DNA of 26,812 bases from Isoetes engelmannii (taxonomy: Eukaryota > Streptophyta > Lycopodiopsida > Isoetales > Isoetaceae), in the NCBI GenBank assembly GCA_011763485.2, contig JAANSK020103351.1:1-26812 (forward strand), read 5' to 3'. Below, piece by piece: positions 1 through 10,049 of the stretch; positions within the stretch are counted from its first letter, which is position 1; every line of letters starts with the position of its first letter. The notes below the pieces were generated by a model. It made no database searches. It was not told where the DNA came from and was given only the letters and a program-made list of their open reading frames with translations. A program made the position numbers and the translations under genes.

Positions 1-967
1 AAAATTCCCATGATCCTTTGCAATTCCAAGGTACATCTTGTAAAGTAGGCTTCTCAATACAACCTGATAAAAGTTTAAATTAGCCAAAGATAAAAGCTAT
101 AAAGTCTGATGCAAGAACAAGCTTAGACCGCAAGGTCATCAAATCATGTCTCTGATGTGAAAAACATGCTCGAAAACAAATAAAAGATAAAAAATTGTTA
201 TAAAGGGGCTTAATTACACTCTTTTGATATTTCACCATCATCGATGCATCATCTAGTCTGAAATAAATCTATTCAAGATTAGCTTGTCGATTTCTCGTTG
301 CAAAATCTTTTATTATGTAACAGAGAAGAGAAAACCTACTATAGGCTTCAACCACGGGTATGCTTGCAGGGGATTTCTTGCAAGGTTTTCTTATTGAAGG
401 ATCATCCATATGTCAAAAATACCGAAAACGAATCGATTCAATCCTCCTTTGTGTGCTTTCTCTCAAGCCAACACAACTCGATTTGTATGGAGAGGATCCA
501 AAGCCCTTTCTTGCAGCTTATACAGTACCAACGACATCTTCTTTGATAGCAGCTCCTTAAACAACATCTACTTCTTCAACACACTCAAAATAGTTTGGCT
601 TCCCATGAACTAATCATGTTATCCAGCAATCCACCCTAAGAGCAAAAGAGGTTATAGAAGGATGATCAAAGAGTGGATGATCCGGCCAGCAAGCAAGATA
701 GAAGGATTCCACGATGGAGCATGAGAGCGGGAGAGAAATGGCCTCTGCACGTGGAGAGGGGGGGAGAAATGGCCTTCACATTTCAAAATTACCCCCAAAT
801 TCAAAATCCACATGATTATTAATGACCATATTAATTAGCTTCATAAGCCAATTTACTCTACATTTTGATCTTTGTAAATGTATAAAAGTGTCCCTTTTTT
901 TGCCCACCCTTTCGTGCTTCTACCCGGAGACAAAGACGATAACAGCCCGTGCAAGTGATTGAGAATG
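1..967. other. Intergenic, no gene recognised
   Basis: I see no recognisable protein or RNA gene here. Short open frames at 298-613 overlap each other in different phases and resemble nothing I know. Around 724-783 an imperfect direct repeat of about 30 bp ends each time in gagaaatggcc, and the second copy contains a run of seven G. A plus-strand TATA-like tataaaag lies at 881-888 with no gene after it; it could be part of a decayed LTR, since a minus-strand gypsy remnant begins at 968. Confidence 0.6.
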
Positions 968-1231
968 TTAGATAAGTCCAGTCACAAGATTCTCCTTGAT
1001 ATAAGTCCGCAAAGCCTCCAACTCTGTTTGTAACAAGTCATATATAACCATATGATGGAATTGTCCCCTACTGAAGATTAATAGGGCAGTCATAGGGATG
1101 ATGCTCTGAGAGTCTGCTTGCTTGGCTTTATCAAAAACATCGCCAAAATCATTGTACTTATTCGGAAAGACAGGGGCATGCTTCAATGAAGCAGAGCTAG
1201 TCGATGGATGAACTTGAATTTCGAATACCAA
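968..1231 (-). pseudogene. Gypsy reverse transcriptase, N-terminal edge (remnant)
   Basis: The minus-strand frame contains KYNDFGDVFDKAKQADS near its start and LQTELEALRTYIKENL near its end. In plant gypsy polyproteins a block of the type 'y.DfaDvF.k..ad.LP.hrpyDh.I' is followed by 'l.eLeaLr.yI.enL..GfI' just before the catalytic palm of reverse transcriptase. Both halves are visible here, but the stretch between them has lost the expected sequence, probably through frameshifts. Nothing of the catalytic domain (YxDD box) follows downstream. It is a non-functional fragment. Confidence 0.7.
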
Positions 1232-1329
1232 ACTGGGATGTCATCTTCTAGACTAATAAACTTGTGAAGAAAATCTTCGAGACACGGAATTGAGGGCGTG
1301 ATTAGGATCAAGAAACCTCCACAAAAACA

Positions 1330-1570
1330 AGAACTTGGACATGAATAGGAGCAACAACAAGAGCAGGAAGTAGTCAGAAGAGAGGGAGGTGCAGGACCAA
1401 GACCAGGGTAAGAAATAGAGACAAAAATAAAAATGGGAATAGGAATATGAACAAAGACATGTGCAGCAACTGGGACATCATCTAGAACATGGGTAAAACT
1501 TGAGACGAACATAAACATGACTCAGAGAAGGAACAAGAATTGAAATGCAGGCAGGAATTGGAACAAGGAC
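1330..1570 (+). repeat. Purine-rich low-complexity stretch
   Basis: The plus strand is strongly purine-rich, with loosely repeated words such as ggaacaagaa and ggaattggaacaagg. It lies between the protease and reverse transcriptase pieces of the gypsy remnant, where a linker would be expected. The open minus-strand frame across it (1183-1518) is Ser/Pro/Phe/Ile-rich, simply because the complement is pyrimidine-rich. I do not regard it as a gene. Confidence 0.5.
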
Positions 1571-1738
1571 TGAGGCAAAATCAAGAAATAATTAGTTAAT
1601 AAATTGATTTAGATGTTTGCTTAGAGGCAAGAGTTACAAATGAACTAGGACTAGAGCTACAACAAGTAAACAAGAATGATTTAGAGCACCAGTCAATTTG
1701 TGGGTTATGTAACTCAAGCTAGGGAAGACCCAAGACTA

Positions 1739-2038
1739 CTAGTGCATGTGGGCTAGCAATGAGATCGAAGAAAATGCTATAAGAGGCTCTCTCGAACAGA
1801 ACCGAGAGAGGTCAGTGCATTCTGTGACTCCGCCCAAGGAGACATCATGTCCATCAATCATACCAACAAAATTGGGATGCTCAAGCATATGGATGGTGTG
1901 CTTAAAAGCAAACACACAATCAACAAAATATGCATTCCTACCACTATCAAGTTGCGTCAAAGCATCTGACCTTCTAACCTTCGATTTCAATGATATAAAG
2001 ATATGAAATTCGTTACTGAACATATCAAGAGGAATCAA
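1739..2038 (-). pseudogene. Gypsy retropepsin-like aspartic protease (remnant)
   Basis: The minus-strand frame carries LDSG (codons for D-S-G at 1940-1948), the active-site signature of a retropepsin in the D-S/T-G form. After it come FAFKHTIHMLEHPNFVGMID and GHDVSLGGVTECTDL. This agrees with the gypsy protease layout 'alvDSGAs..Fi....a..h.i....l..P..v.vaDGr.i.sg.vt'. The Ala normally following DSG is changed (DSGRNAYF). The piece sits between gag/zinc knuckle and reverse transcriptase in the correct order. It is non-functional in its present context because neighbouring frames are broken. Confidence 0.7.
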
Positions 2039-2109
2039 CCCTACATCACATGTGGAAGGAGTTTGACAAATGTTAGTCAGCCATAGAGAGACTCCTATTA
2101 CTCAGACCG

Positions 2110-2430
2110 CCCCCTGAAGTTTCCTGATCTAGAAGTTCACTTAACAGGGCACCCTCGAGCAATGTGTCTGGCTCAACCGCAATAAAGGCATAAATTAGCT
2201 TCCATTTGACATTGCTTCCGCTGGAGACAAGGGACTCCGAACAACAGTGCGATCAATCTACATAGGCGCATGCATGGGTCTATTAATCCTCAGAGATGGA
2301 ACTGGGATAACAGACACTCATGGGACTGGGAAGACCTGAGTACGTCTGTCTTGCTTACGTTCAAAAAGCAGGTTATCACAACGAATTACAAATTTTATAG
2401 CTTCATTCAAGGTTCTAGGATCCTCCATGA
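2110..2430 (-). pseudogene. Gypsy gag C-terminus with CCHC zinc knuckle (remnant)
   Basis: About 2340-2430 on the minus strand reads TLNEAIKFVIRCDNLLFERK, the helix typical of plant gypsy gag ('tl..ai.lairiDnRl.err..rr'). Further downstream, at about 2141-2198, a zinc knuckle reads ANLCLYCG, a stop, then ARHIARGCPVK. This is a C-x2-C-x4-H-x4-C pattern in which the codon after C-x2-C-G has become TGA. The two pieces are separated by stops and frame changes. Gag packages element RNA; this copy cannot do so. Confidence 0.7.
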
Positions 2431-3337
2431 TCAACAACGTATTTACATCCTCCTGAAATGCTTGGTTTCCTCATAATGCATTCTTTTTTATTGCTACAAC
2501 GGAAAAGGGCTAAATATGGACAGAATTCGAGAAGGAAGCACAATGGAGAAAAAAAAAAAAAAAACTCCGGCCTTATGGTTTTATGGCTATCGGGGTCACC
2601 TTCACCGAATGGCTTCCGAAGCCTTTAAGCATCCCCATTGGTCCTGCTCTGAATAGAAACAACATGTATGAAGAGGACACTGCCACAACAACATCCTAGC
2701 TTTGCCAATTAAAGAAAAAACATAGATAGCCTTAATTTAAGAATACTAAATGGTAGTATAGTACTCTAAGTAAATGCACATATGTACTACTTATATTATA
2801 ATATTTTACTGTATGTCGTGAATCATGTCCTAAAAGTTTGATGGCTCAGATTGGCTTAAAACTAGGATGGTCCAGATAATCAAACCCTAGCATGCCCTCA
2901 AAATCTTGGGGGCATTGATAGGTTATCAACTTATGCCCAACAATGATGAGCACCATAACTAGTATAGCATAAGATTCTAGGCACAATATTGCCCAGAATA
3001 TAAACTCTAACAATCTATAATCCACCATTGGAAAAGTGTGCCACCCTTCGTTCGACATCTTCAAATTGCAATGTTGTCCACCCTTGGAATGACATCTTGG
3101 TAGCATAGGTTATTTCTCATAATGCATTGCTCCCTAAAAATCATTAATTCCACGAATGAGATTGGACACTAATTGCCCCCAAGTGAGTGGCAGTTTAAGG
3201 AGGTCAACCCTCCACATTGGCATGAGGGTTATTTGCTTTAATCTTCTTGAGGAGAGGGTCACTCCTCTTAAATCCATGTCCTTGCAGATTAACCTAATCT
3301 AGCCGCTGCCCACCATTGGATCCTAGAAGGGTTAAAA

Positions 3338-3440
3338 TGCATAATCACTCGAATATGCCTATTTAGCGAATATTCCAAAGGTTATTGCTGATAATCACCC
3401 GAATGTACCCTTTGTGAATATTCCAAGGATTATTACGACG
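3338..3440. repeat. Imperfect tandem repeat, about 50-bp unit, two copies
   Basis: Two adjacent copies begin with ataatcacycgaat and continue to gaatattccaaaggttatt and gaatattccaaggattatt respectively. The copies differ by a few substitutions and small indels. There is no coding content. Confidence 0.65.
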
Positions 3441-3570
3441 GCTCTGTTCGCGGAGCTCCAGCAGTCTTCATTCCAGCAGTCTTTCCAGCAGGTTTCAATC
3501 CTTCCTGAAGTGTGAACAACTGCGACTCCATTTTTAAGCAGTCGAATCTGTATGAATAGGCCTTTGAGCC

Positions 3571-3580
3571 TTCCTTTTTC

Positions 3581-3611
<31 letters not shown>
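3571..3611 (+). repeat. Pyrimidine homopolymer tract (T with occasional C)
   Basis: A run of almost pure T with interspersed C, reading cctttttctttttc and then long T runs. It may be a retroelement poly-A tail in minus orientation, a microsatellite, or simple slippage. Its length in the assembly should not be trusted exactly. Confidence 0.7.
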
Positions 3612-3612
<1 letters not shown>

Positions 3613-4029
3613 TGCAGGATGATTTTTTCAAGATGATCCTGAAAAATAAGCACTTGATCCTCATTTTTTCCTGCAGGATGATCCTTTTCATTTTTTTTCA
3701 ATCTGAATCCTTTTCTTCTGCCGGACTTCCTGTAGGGGTCGGAGATTTTTGAATCGTTCCATCCGCATGATGGGAAAAAATGCTTAACCAGGAACTTTTC
3801 AGCGGCTGAGAAGATTTTTGGTCATTTTCTATTCTTGGGCTTCCTACAGGTGTTCTAAATGGGGCTTTTCCTCAGTTTCGGATTTGTATCACTGCCAGAT
3901 TTATATCACAGATCTAGATATGAAGGTATTGAAGGTCAATATGAAGCCATATTTTTCTTGTTTCTGGTTAATCTGCTCGGACAGGGGTTTAAGGGAGGCC
4001 AAACCCTCCCCTCTCGTGGATCATGGTAA

Positions 4030-4060
4030 ATAACCCTCGAGGCCTCGAGGGGAGGGTTAT
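4030..4060. repeat. GC-rich palindrome / hairpin
   Basis: The core ccctcgaggcctcgaggg at about 4034-4051 is a perfect 18-bp self-complementary palindrome. Separately, the outer arms ataaccctc (4030-4038) and gagggttat (4052-4060) can pair to form a longer hairpin. It lies in otherwise AT-rich DNA, just after another inverted pair (gggagg...cctccc). It could be a transposon terminus, a recombination scar or chance; no gene reads through it. Confidence 0.6.
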
Positions 4061-4851
4061 CCTCCTCGTCTATCTTTGTTGTTGGAAGCTAAAGTTGGTT
4101 TGGATTTAGACATACTATTTGATTGACTTTGTTTGCTCGTGCCCTAATAGCTTCTTTGTCAAAGCAGTGCTTATGTCCAAAATGGAACTACCTTTGGCAC
4201 CAAAACAAGTATCGAGCCTACAAATTGTTGACACGAGACACCTACAATTGCCGCCAAACACGTATCTCCTGTTTTCAAATCGTTGTCTCGATCGTCTCCT
4301 CTGCTAATTTATATATTTTTATAATAAAAATGCTTGTATTGTCCTGTTCTGATATTGTCAAGCAATCAGCCCCTTTTATGACATGCCATAGATGTAATGG
4401 GACAACAAAGTCATAGTACTGCATGCAACCATTCCTCGGCAACTACTTGTCGATTTAATTGGACAAATTGCAAGAGTGAGTCTAACATCACTTGTCAGAA
4501 TTGACTATAACAAATTTGAGAAAGGTCTCATGTACACATAAATTTGATACACGAAGTCCACATTCAAAGCTTTTGTATTGAAAGCCTGACCTAAATGTTT
4601 AATATCTCCATCTTCTTGAAAAACATTTTAGTGGACACAACAAAGCACCATTGCTCAAATCTCCAATCTCAAGCTGTAAAAACATTCTGAATAGATTTGT
4701 TTTATGCTTAATATTGATCCAATTTTCCTTACATAAGCACAACAGGCAAAATAGTCAGCCAGACTACAATATACACCATGGCTGCAAAAACTCTGCTCTT
4801 CTGGTACACTCTGCTCTTCCATATTCTACAGTAAGGAGCATATAAAGAACA

Positions 4852-4857
4852 TTTATT
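4852..4857 (-). terminator. Possible polyadenylation signal of the ARG1-type gene
   Basis: Plus-strand tttatt is AATAAA on the minus strand, about 256 bases beyond the stop codon at 5113-5115. The distance is plausible for a plant 3' UTR. The motif is common in AT-rich DNA, so this is weak evidence. Confidence 0.3.
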
Positions 4858-5112
4858 TGGTGAAATATTGCCTCCTGAATAGGCAAATAGCCTCCCAAAA
4901 ATGCAAGGTGGAGGCCTCAACATAAACGTGCTGGTGTTAATAAGACTCGCAAATCAACTCAAAGAAAAAATGTGGGCACACCAATCAATTTTGCTTCTAC
5001 AAGGGGAGATCATGCAATGGTTCAAGAAGGGACGACTCCTCTCACGCATCTTCCTCTCACGCATCTCAGCAAAAAGATATTGCTCAAGTGCTATATTCCT
5101 AGGTACTACATG

Positions 5113-7787
5113 TCACACTGGCTTCTTTGCTTTCAATCCAAACCACTTTTTCCTACGCGACTTTTTCTTGCCCTCAGATTCAGGGCTTTGACTAGCACTA
5201 CCAAATTCACTATCATCGCATGTTACTTTCTGGGAACTACTATGAGTGTATGTTTTTTGGGGAGCAGATGTGAATAGCCTGTGAATTTTTTCCCGCCGTT
5301 TTAATAATTCGGTAACCTGGAAGACAATAGTAAGTATTGTCAAAAGAGGTGAACAGGATAGACCTAAATGTAATTTATCTCTCCCATGATCTATGAGAAT
5401 ATCCTCACAGCACTTACTTCCAGTTTCTCCTCAGCATATCTATTGGTAACTGCAGCAAATCGCGCAGCAGCCTGGAATAAAATAATAATTAGTGATCCAC
5501 TTCTAGATGTGCTATGATCATTCTAAATGGATATGAACCTCTCTATATTCATTTTCAAATTGGCGAAGCGCAGTACGTTTCTCCAACATCTGGCTCTCCA
5601 TTTCTCTTAAATAGTCAGTCGCATCTCTGAAAGATTCTGCACAGATGGCTTCAATTGAATAACTGGTACTTTTAAAGAAATTGTCCCCTGCAAAGCAAAC
5701 AAATTCGATCAAAGGATGAAAGTGAGCGTGTAAGCATGCACTGTTCATATTAATTAGGCATCTCATACCATATACAGCAAATACATGTGTTCCTGCCTTC
5801 AGTTCTGACATTTCACAAGGAAGCAAGCCTTCCAAACACTTGAACAATATGGCCTCAGGATCTTTCCCCAGGGCCAGCTGCAAAGTCGAGACAAAAGAGT
5901 CATTGCAAATAAGAGAATGAAGATCATGGAAAACAAGGTGCTAACAGATGAGAAGAAACTTGTTATATTGATTAACAGTAAACACAGGAGATGTAAGATG
6001 GTACCGCATTGACTGTTGGATCGAATCGATATACTTGGAAGTGAAGAAAGTACATGCCAGCTGAGGTAATCTTCCCAGACTTCATGCTGTCCTCCTGCAT
6101 GGTGCGTAGGTGACTTTCAGATTCAGTTTTGCTCCAGATATGGAATCACCTTTTAATTGAACAATTATATGCTACCAAGGAAAAGTACAGGAAACAAAAC
6201 TCTGCTTTTATTTTCCTGAAAAGCTTTGTTTTAAGTGTAATACATTTTACAATAAAAAGGTGTCATGTAAGGCAAGTTTATTAGAGATGAACTACCCACA
6301 AATACACCAGAGTACAATTCATGAACAAACCATACAGAGGACCTCTATGCGAGCTTGATAGAATGGAAGAAGACTCAAATATGAGAATCCATAGGGAACC
6401 AAAGCACACAAGTACCTGTAGGGCCAGACCATAACCACCATTTTCCTCTTGTTCAAAGTATAATAACTGCAGCCATAATTGCATAGTAAAGAGAAATTGA
6501 CCTTAGTGCCAGAAGCTCCATAAAAAAAACACTTTTGCACGCAATTGAGAACTACCTTGAATTTACTACTTGATGAAGATGTAACCTGAATAACAATTCC
6601 AGCTTCAGCCTGGGTCTTCGATATTGTTAACCCATAAAAATGTGCTCCTTGTTTTTCCACCTGTAAAACGAGGTATGAAGTGACTCTTCGGATGCCATAC
6701 ATGCATACAAAAGAAGAAGGGTTCACAAACAAGACTTTTGATCAGTGACCATACCTTGTCATGTAGAACATGTCCTAGTGGTAAGGGCCTAATCTGGATA
6801 GCCCCACTCAATGCATCCTCCAAAATGTTTGGTGACACAGATGTTTTGATAGGAACACCGAGCTTACTGTTAACCAGATAAATAAACCACTTAATTAAGC
6901 TGGCGCTAACAAAACTCCTTACAGAGATGGAAGTGCTCAACAACCTGAATATTGCAGCAAACACCGTATTCACAGTCCCCAAGTTTGAGAGATCAAGTTC
7001 CATATCCATGTTCTCAAGTTCAACTCCCTGCTATGATTGACATGCATTTAGGACTTTCATATTACATTTGAATCATCATACTAGAAACATAATAAGTGAA
7101 TGTCCACTTTAAACATAGAAGAAGGGAGTGGAAAAATAAAATCGAATACCTGAAAACCTAACCCATCATAATGTCTGCGCTTTTCTGGATCTGAGAGGAT
7201 GCCATATGAATAAGCAACCTCCTTGAACAGCTCTACAGCTTCAGGGTTGTTTCCATTCTTGTCTGGATGCAACCTGTCGTTATGACAATTCTCCTTAGTT
7301 TGTACTTTGTCGAAAGTGGCTACTATTTGTACATCATGACAACGTGAAAACAAATCTGGGTCTAGCTAGAACAATAAGGTTGATGCTTATTTGGCAGACC
7401 ATTATATGTTCTAGCTAAATAAGGCAATTTAGGGATAACAACTGGACTTCAACGTAAAAAATATGTGCATCTGGGTAAGAACAGTCCTTGAAAGTATGCC
7501 AGTGCAAATCGGTGTTGTAGAAAGAGTGGAAAGCAGAGATCATTACATACTCAGCTCTTGAAAGAAGACAATCTTAAAAAGTGAAAACAACAAACAAGCT
7601 ACAGTTCTGAGATCGAAAAACAAGGACAAGGAAAGTCACCATACTCGAGGGCCATTTTTCTGTAGGCCGTCTTGATCTCTTGATCTGTTGCATTCCTGGA
7701 GACTCCTAAGACCTCATACGGGTCTCTCCTTTCTTCCGCCATAACGGAACCGTTCTTAGTGCTTCGAGATCCCCTTGAACTTCCCAT
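5113..7787 (-). CDS. ARG1: ARG1-type DnaJ (J-domain) protein, complete, 11 exons
   Basis: The spliced minus-strand product has 407 residues, close to the 410 of Arabidopsis ARG1 (DnaJ15). Exons: 7787-7645, 7273-7150, 7027-6945, 6866-6755, 6660-6556, 6466-6416, 6094-6005, 5877-5769, 5687-5539, 5471-5418, 5316-5113. All introns are GT-AG and every junction keeps frame. The J domain spans residues about 20-85, with HPD at 50-52. Family blocks include [62 protein letters not shown] and [16 protein letters not shown] coiled coil (about 285-355) precedes a basic tail ([16 protein letters not shown]). Family members are Hsp70 co-chaperones peripheral to membranes, acting in early root and hypocotyl gravity signalling and auxin-carrier trafficking. 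Residue 49 before HPD is Leu rather than the usual Tyr, because intron 1 splits that codon region. Start at 7787 is preferred; Met16 (7742) is an alternative. It could equally be the paralogue ARL2 or ARL1. Confidence 0.93.
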
Positions 7788-7856
7788 CCGACAACCAATT
7801 AAATATGACTACTAGACTCTAGAAGCTCCTATCCAAGCAACCATCCGCAGCAAAAG

Positions 7857-7864
7857 CTTTTATA
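7857..7864 (-). promoter_or_regulatory. TATA box of the ARG1-type gene
   Basis: TATAAAAG on the minus strand, about 70 bases upstream of the ATG at 7787. A transcription start about 30 bases downstream would leave a 5' UTR of roughly 40-45 bases. Position and match are both good, but there is no direct evidence of use. Confidence 0.5.
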
Positions 7865-8551
7865 AAAATGCTTGATGTGCCGTCTTTGGCTACCGCAATT
7901 CCTTTCCTTCCTCATTCAAAATCCAAATCCCAGAAAAGAGGGAAAACCACTGTTCTTTGGCAAGGAATCTGTTACTCGAAATCTGGAGCTATAGTAGCTG
8001 GATCTTAAAGGAACCCACATCAAAAAAAAGCGTGGCAATGCAAGAGCAACACAGTAGTGCAGCAACTAAACGAAGGAGGAATGGCTCATGAAAGGGAAAG
8101 GGCAGGGAGGGGCAAGAAGTTGAGATTCGATGACCAGTCGGCAGTTCCGGCTAGTGCCCAAGTGCGGGCCATAGCTGGAGCTTGCTGCTAGGGGCCCCAA
8201 TTCTGCAAAAGGCTGGGGCTCTGTTGGGGGGTTCCGTTTGTACTTACTCCTAACAGACCTCCAAGTTTAAAGGCATCTTCGTATAAAATTCCTTCATTTT
8301 TTGAAAAGCCACTAAACCATCAAGGCGTCATTCCATGGTCATTAACAACTTCCATTTTGTCTCATACTTTGTCATACCTTATCCCAACAATAACAGTTGC
8401 TCATTAATCACAAGCTTTCACTTTTTAAGCACCATACCTTGGAGCCATCACATGCCTTCCATATTCATACAACTTGTATCTAAACAATGATTAGTCATTC
8501 ATTCATGTGCTCTTTCTGCTTTCTACATATTGTAATGAAACAACAATCTAA
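7865..8551. other. Upstream flank of the ARG1-type gene, no gene seen
   Basis: The stretch at 8090-8240 is locally GC-rich (agggaaagggcagggagggg and a cluster of g/c runs), in contrast to the AT-rich surroundings. A weak inverted pair tctgttg / taacaga flanks about 8219-8256. The rest up to the LINE remnant shows no open frame of note; some of it may be the unrecognised 3' tail of that minus-strand LINE. Confidence 0.5.
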
Positions 8552-8739
8552 TCATTGGCATACTTTGTTTGCTTTTAGCTGGCCATTAAGTAAAAAGAAC
8601 GGCTTCTCTTTATCCATATGTAGAAGTAGTATGAAGAGAACAAGAGCATGCTTTCCCTTATCCATATATAGAGATTGCCAGCTATAAGGCGCCACTAAAA
8701 GCACCAACATTGCTCTAGCCTTCATTTTAGAGGATTCGA

Positions 8740-9110
8740 CCTCAAAGAACTCAATCGAGTGAACCAGCACAACATCATCAACAGGAGGATTAGATACCTC
8801 GCAAGAGGCATGCCTTCCCCACCTAAATTTGCCACCCATTCCTCCAACTCATCAATAAATATCCCAAACAGGTCGGAGATAGAGGACACCCCTCCTTGAC
8901 CCCAATTTTACTATTTTTCTGCTCCCTGCAGGCGGTAATGAAAGGAAAAGATAGATGTACCCATACCTTTCCATATAGCATTGCCACCACGTCTCTGTAT
9001 TGTCCTAGCACATTGATCATTTCCAAACTGTCCCATAGGTTACCCGTGCACATTGTGCAAATGCGTTGGTGCAATCTACAAAAGCAGCAAACATGGGGGG
9101 TGAAAGCATG
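8740..9110 (-). pseudogene. LINE reverse transcriptase motifs A-C (remnant)
   Basis: Reading downwards on the minus strand: FVDCTNAFAQCA (motif A, from the family pattern 'FvDf.kAFD.v'), then DSLEMINVLGQYRDVVAMLY, then KIGVKEGCPLSPT (motif B), ELEEWVANLGGEG-like residues split between frames, and finally VDDVVLVHS (motif C, where the family has 'YADDvvLl'). The second Asp of motif A has become Ala and the YADD box has lost its Tyr-Ala. Several frame changes occur. This copy cannot encode an active enzyme. Confidence 0.75.
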
Positions 9111-9326
9111 TTAAGGAATATTTTTTAGCTGGTTTAGGTACCAGATTTTGCAAGGTAGCTAATCAATATTAAAAATACCTAAACCCTATTTAATGTTCAA
9201 AGTTTTTGCCCTATGTATGGAAGTGGTAGAAGGAGGATATCTCAAAGAACCTTTTGTACCAATCCGTGTCATGAGGAAGAAGTTATTGCATTACGTATGA
9301 AGTACCTAAGGTACTTTGGGTAATGG

Positions 9327-9518
9327 TCAAAAGTGGTACACCTTAACATGCTTCCTTTTCCCCTTAAGCGAGTCCATCGTGGCCCCAAAAGTGACTAAGC
9401 GGTCTACCAACAATTTTGTCGGCCTAAAGCTCGCCTGCCCATTTGCCCTGACATCATGTTTTTCTGCCCAGGTACAAATCTTAGCTTCTACAATAGTAAC
9501 GTATAGCTTTGCAAACAA
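9327..9518 (-). pseudogene. LINE reverse transcriptase, finger region (remnant)
   Basis: The 63-residue minus-strand frame reads FAKLYVTIVEAKICTWAEKH followed by DVRANGQASFRPTKLLVDRL and ends LKGKRKHVKVYHF. In plant LINE reverse transcriptases this segment is '.ly.ki...ri..wae..g.r...QaGFR.g.stvDhi..l..l.e..r.kgk.ly..FvDf.kAFD'. The match runs up to the point where motif A should begin. Motif A is then found about 230 bases further on, in the second piece. Confidence 0.75.
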
Positions 9519-9779
9519 ATTTGTCGAAGGCGGTTTAGGGCACTTGTTTATATGCCCTATTTTGAATCACACTAAGAAGATATGGCTATTGGAGGCAAGT
9601 TTCATGGCATTCCAGAAGATTATGTGAGGCAATGCATAGCAAGTGCCTGACATGCGAAGCCTGTCAGACATGAGTTATTCAATTAAGAGGAGATTTTACC
9701 ATACTATTTGTTGAAACTAACATTTCAAATTAGACACTTACCAACATTTCTAACTTCAATATTTGTAGCAAAGTGCTTC

Positions 9780-10043
9780 TAAATGTGAGGATTAACCTCT
9801 GGGTTCTTACATCTTGCAGGTCTCGGCTACCAGACTTTCTCTTCTGGGACAGGGTATTTGAGAGCCTACTGTTAGGGTTTTTCCTCCCACGTGGGGGTTT
9901 TTTCCTCCCGACAGTAGGGATCCACAGTTATATTGTTTGTTTTTTGGGTGTTGGGCTTGGGTGTTGATTGTTCTCTGCATATACCGTCTCATAGGCCTTT
10001 GGCCTCCGTGGACGTTAAAATATACTTCCTTCCTTCCTTCCTC
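9780..10043 (+). other. Possible retroelement end (LTR or LINE 3' tail)
   Basis: The phrase ggtttttcctccc occurs twice with small differences (about 9877-9920), around cacgtggggg, and the tract ends with ggcctttggcctccgtgg, ttaaaatata and a CTTC microsatellite. Copia-type LTR U5 regions often carry repeated gggttttncc phrases, and plant LINE tails often end in simple repeats, so either source is possible. There is no coding sequence to decide. Confidence 0.3.
10025..10043 (+). repeat. (CTTC)n microsatellite
   Basis: Four uninterrupted cttc units plus a partial one. The tract stands immediately downstream of the retroelement-like sequence and 7 bases before the minus-strand stop codon of the Crypton-like pseudogene (10050-10052). 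Confidence 0.85.
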
Positions 10044-10049
10044 AAATGC

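Larger units (their letters stand above)
968..2480 (-). mobile_element. Decayed Ty3/gypsy LTR retrotransposon (internal part)
   Basis: Three pieces of a gypsy polyprotein occur on the minus strand in the proper order: gag with a zinc knuckle (about 2430 to 2110), an aspartic protease (2038 to 1739) and the N-terminal edge of reverse transcriptase (1231 to 968). All are interrupted by stops and frame changes. The catalytic reverse transcriptase, RNase H and integrase that should follow below 968 are absent, so the element is truncated. I could not find LTRs or a primer-binding site. Order and content match the plant Metaviridae type; the clade is not determinable. Confidence 0.75.
2481..5112. 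other. Intergenic stretch before the ARG1-type gene
   Basis: No gene recognised in about 2.6 kb. It holds a poly-A run near 2551-2563, an imperfect tandem repeat at 3338-3440, a long pyrimidine tract at 3571-3611, several short GC-rich hairpins (including GGAGG/CCTCC at about 3199-3214 and GGGAGG/CCTCCC near 3991-4009) and the strong palindrome at 4030-4060. The last 500 or so bases are probably the 3' UTR and flank of the minus-strand DnaJ gene. Small open frames such as 4119-4416 show no family features. Confidence 0.6.
8552..9530 (-). mobile_element. Decayed non-LTR retrotransposon (LINE, RTE-like)
   Basis: Two reverse-transcriptase pieces lie in order on the minus strand (9518-9327, then about 9110-8740). 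They cover the finger region and RT motifs A, B and C, with frame changes between them. About 200 bases between the two pieces have no counterpart in the family and could be an insertion or decayed sequence. Endonuclease sequence (expected above 9530) and the 3' end were not recognised, so boundaries are approximate. The 'GVKQGCPLSPTLFG' block suggests an RTE-like clade, but that is inference. Confidence 0.75.

Noticed and set aside
881-888. tataaaag as a promoter
   Set aside because: No gene or transcript-like frame follows on the plus strand; at most a decayed LTR promoter.
1183-1518. Minus-strand 111-codon frame rich in Phe, Ser, Pro, Ile
   Set aside because: It arises from the complement of a purine-rich low-complexity tract and looks like no known protein.
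8219-8256. Inverted pair tctgttg / taacaga as transposon ends
   Set aside because: Only about six paired bases, one mismatch, no coding content between; within chance expectation.
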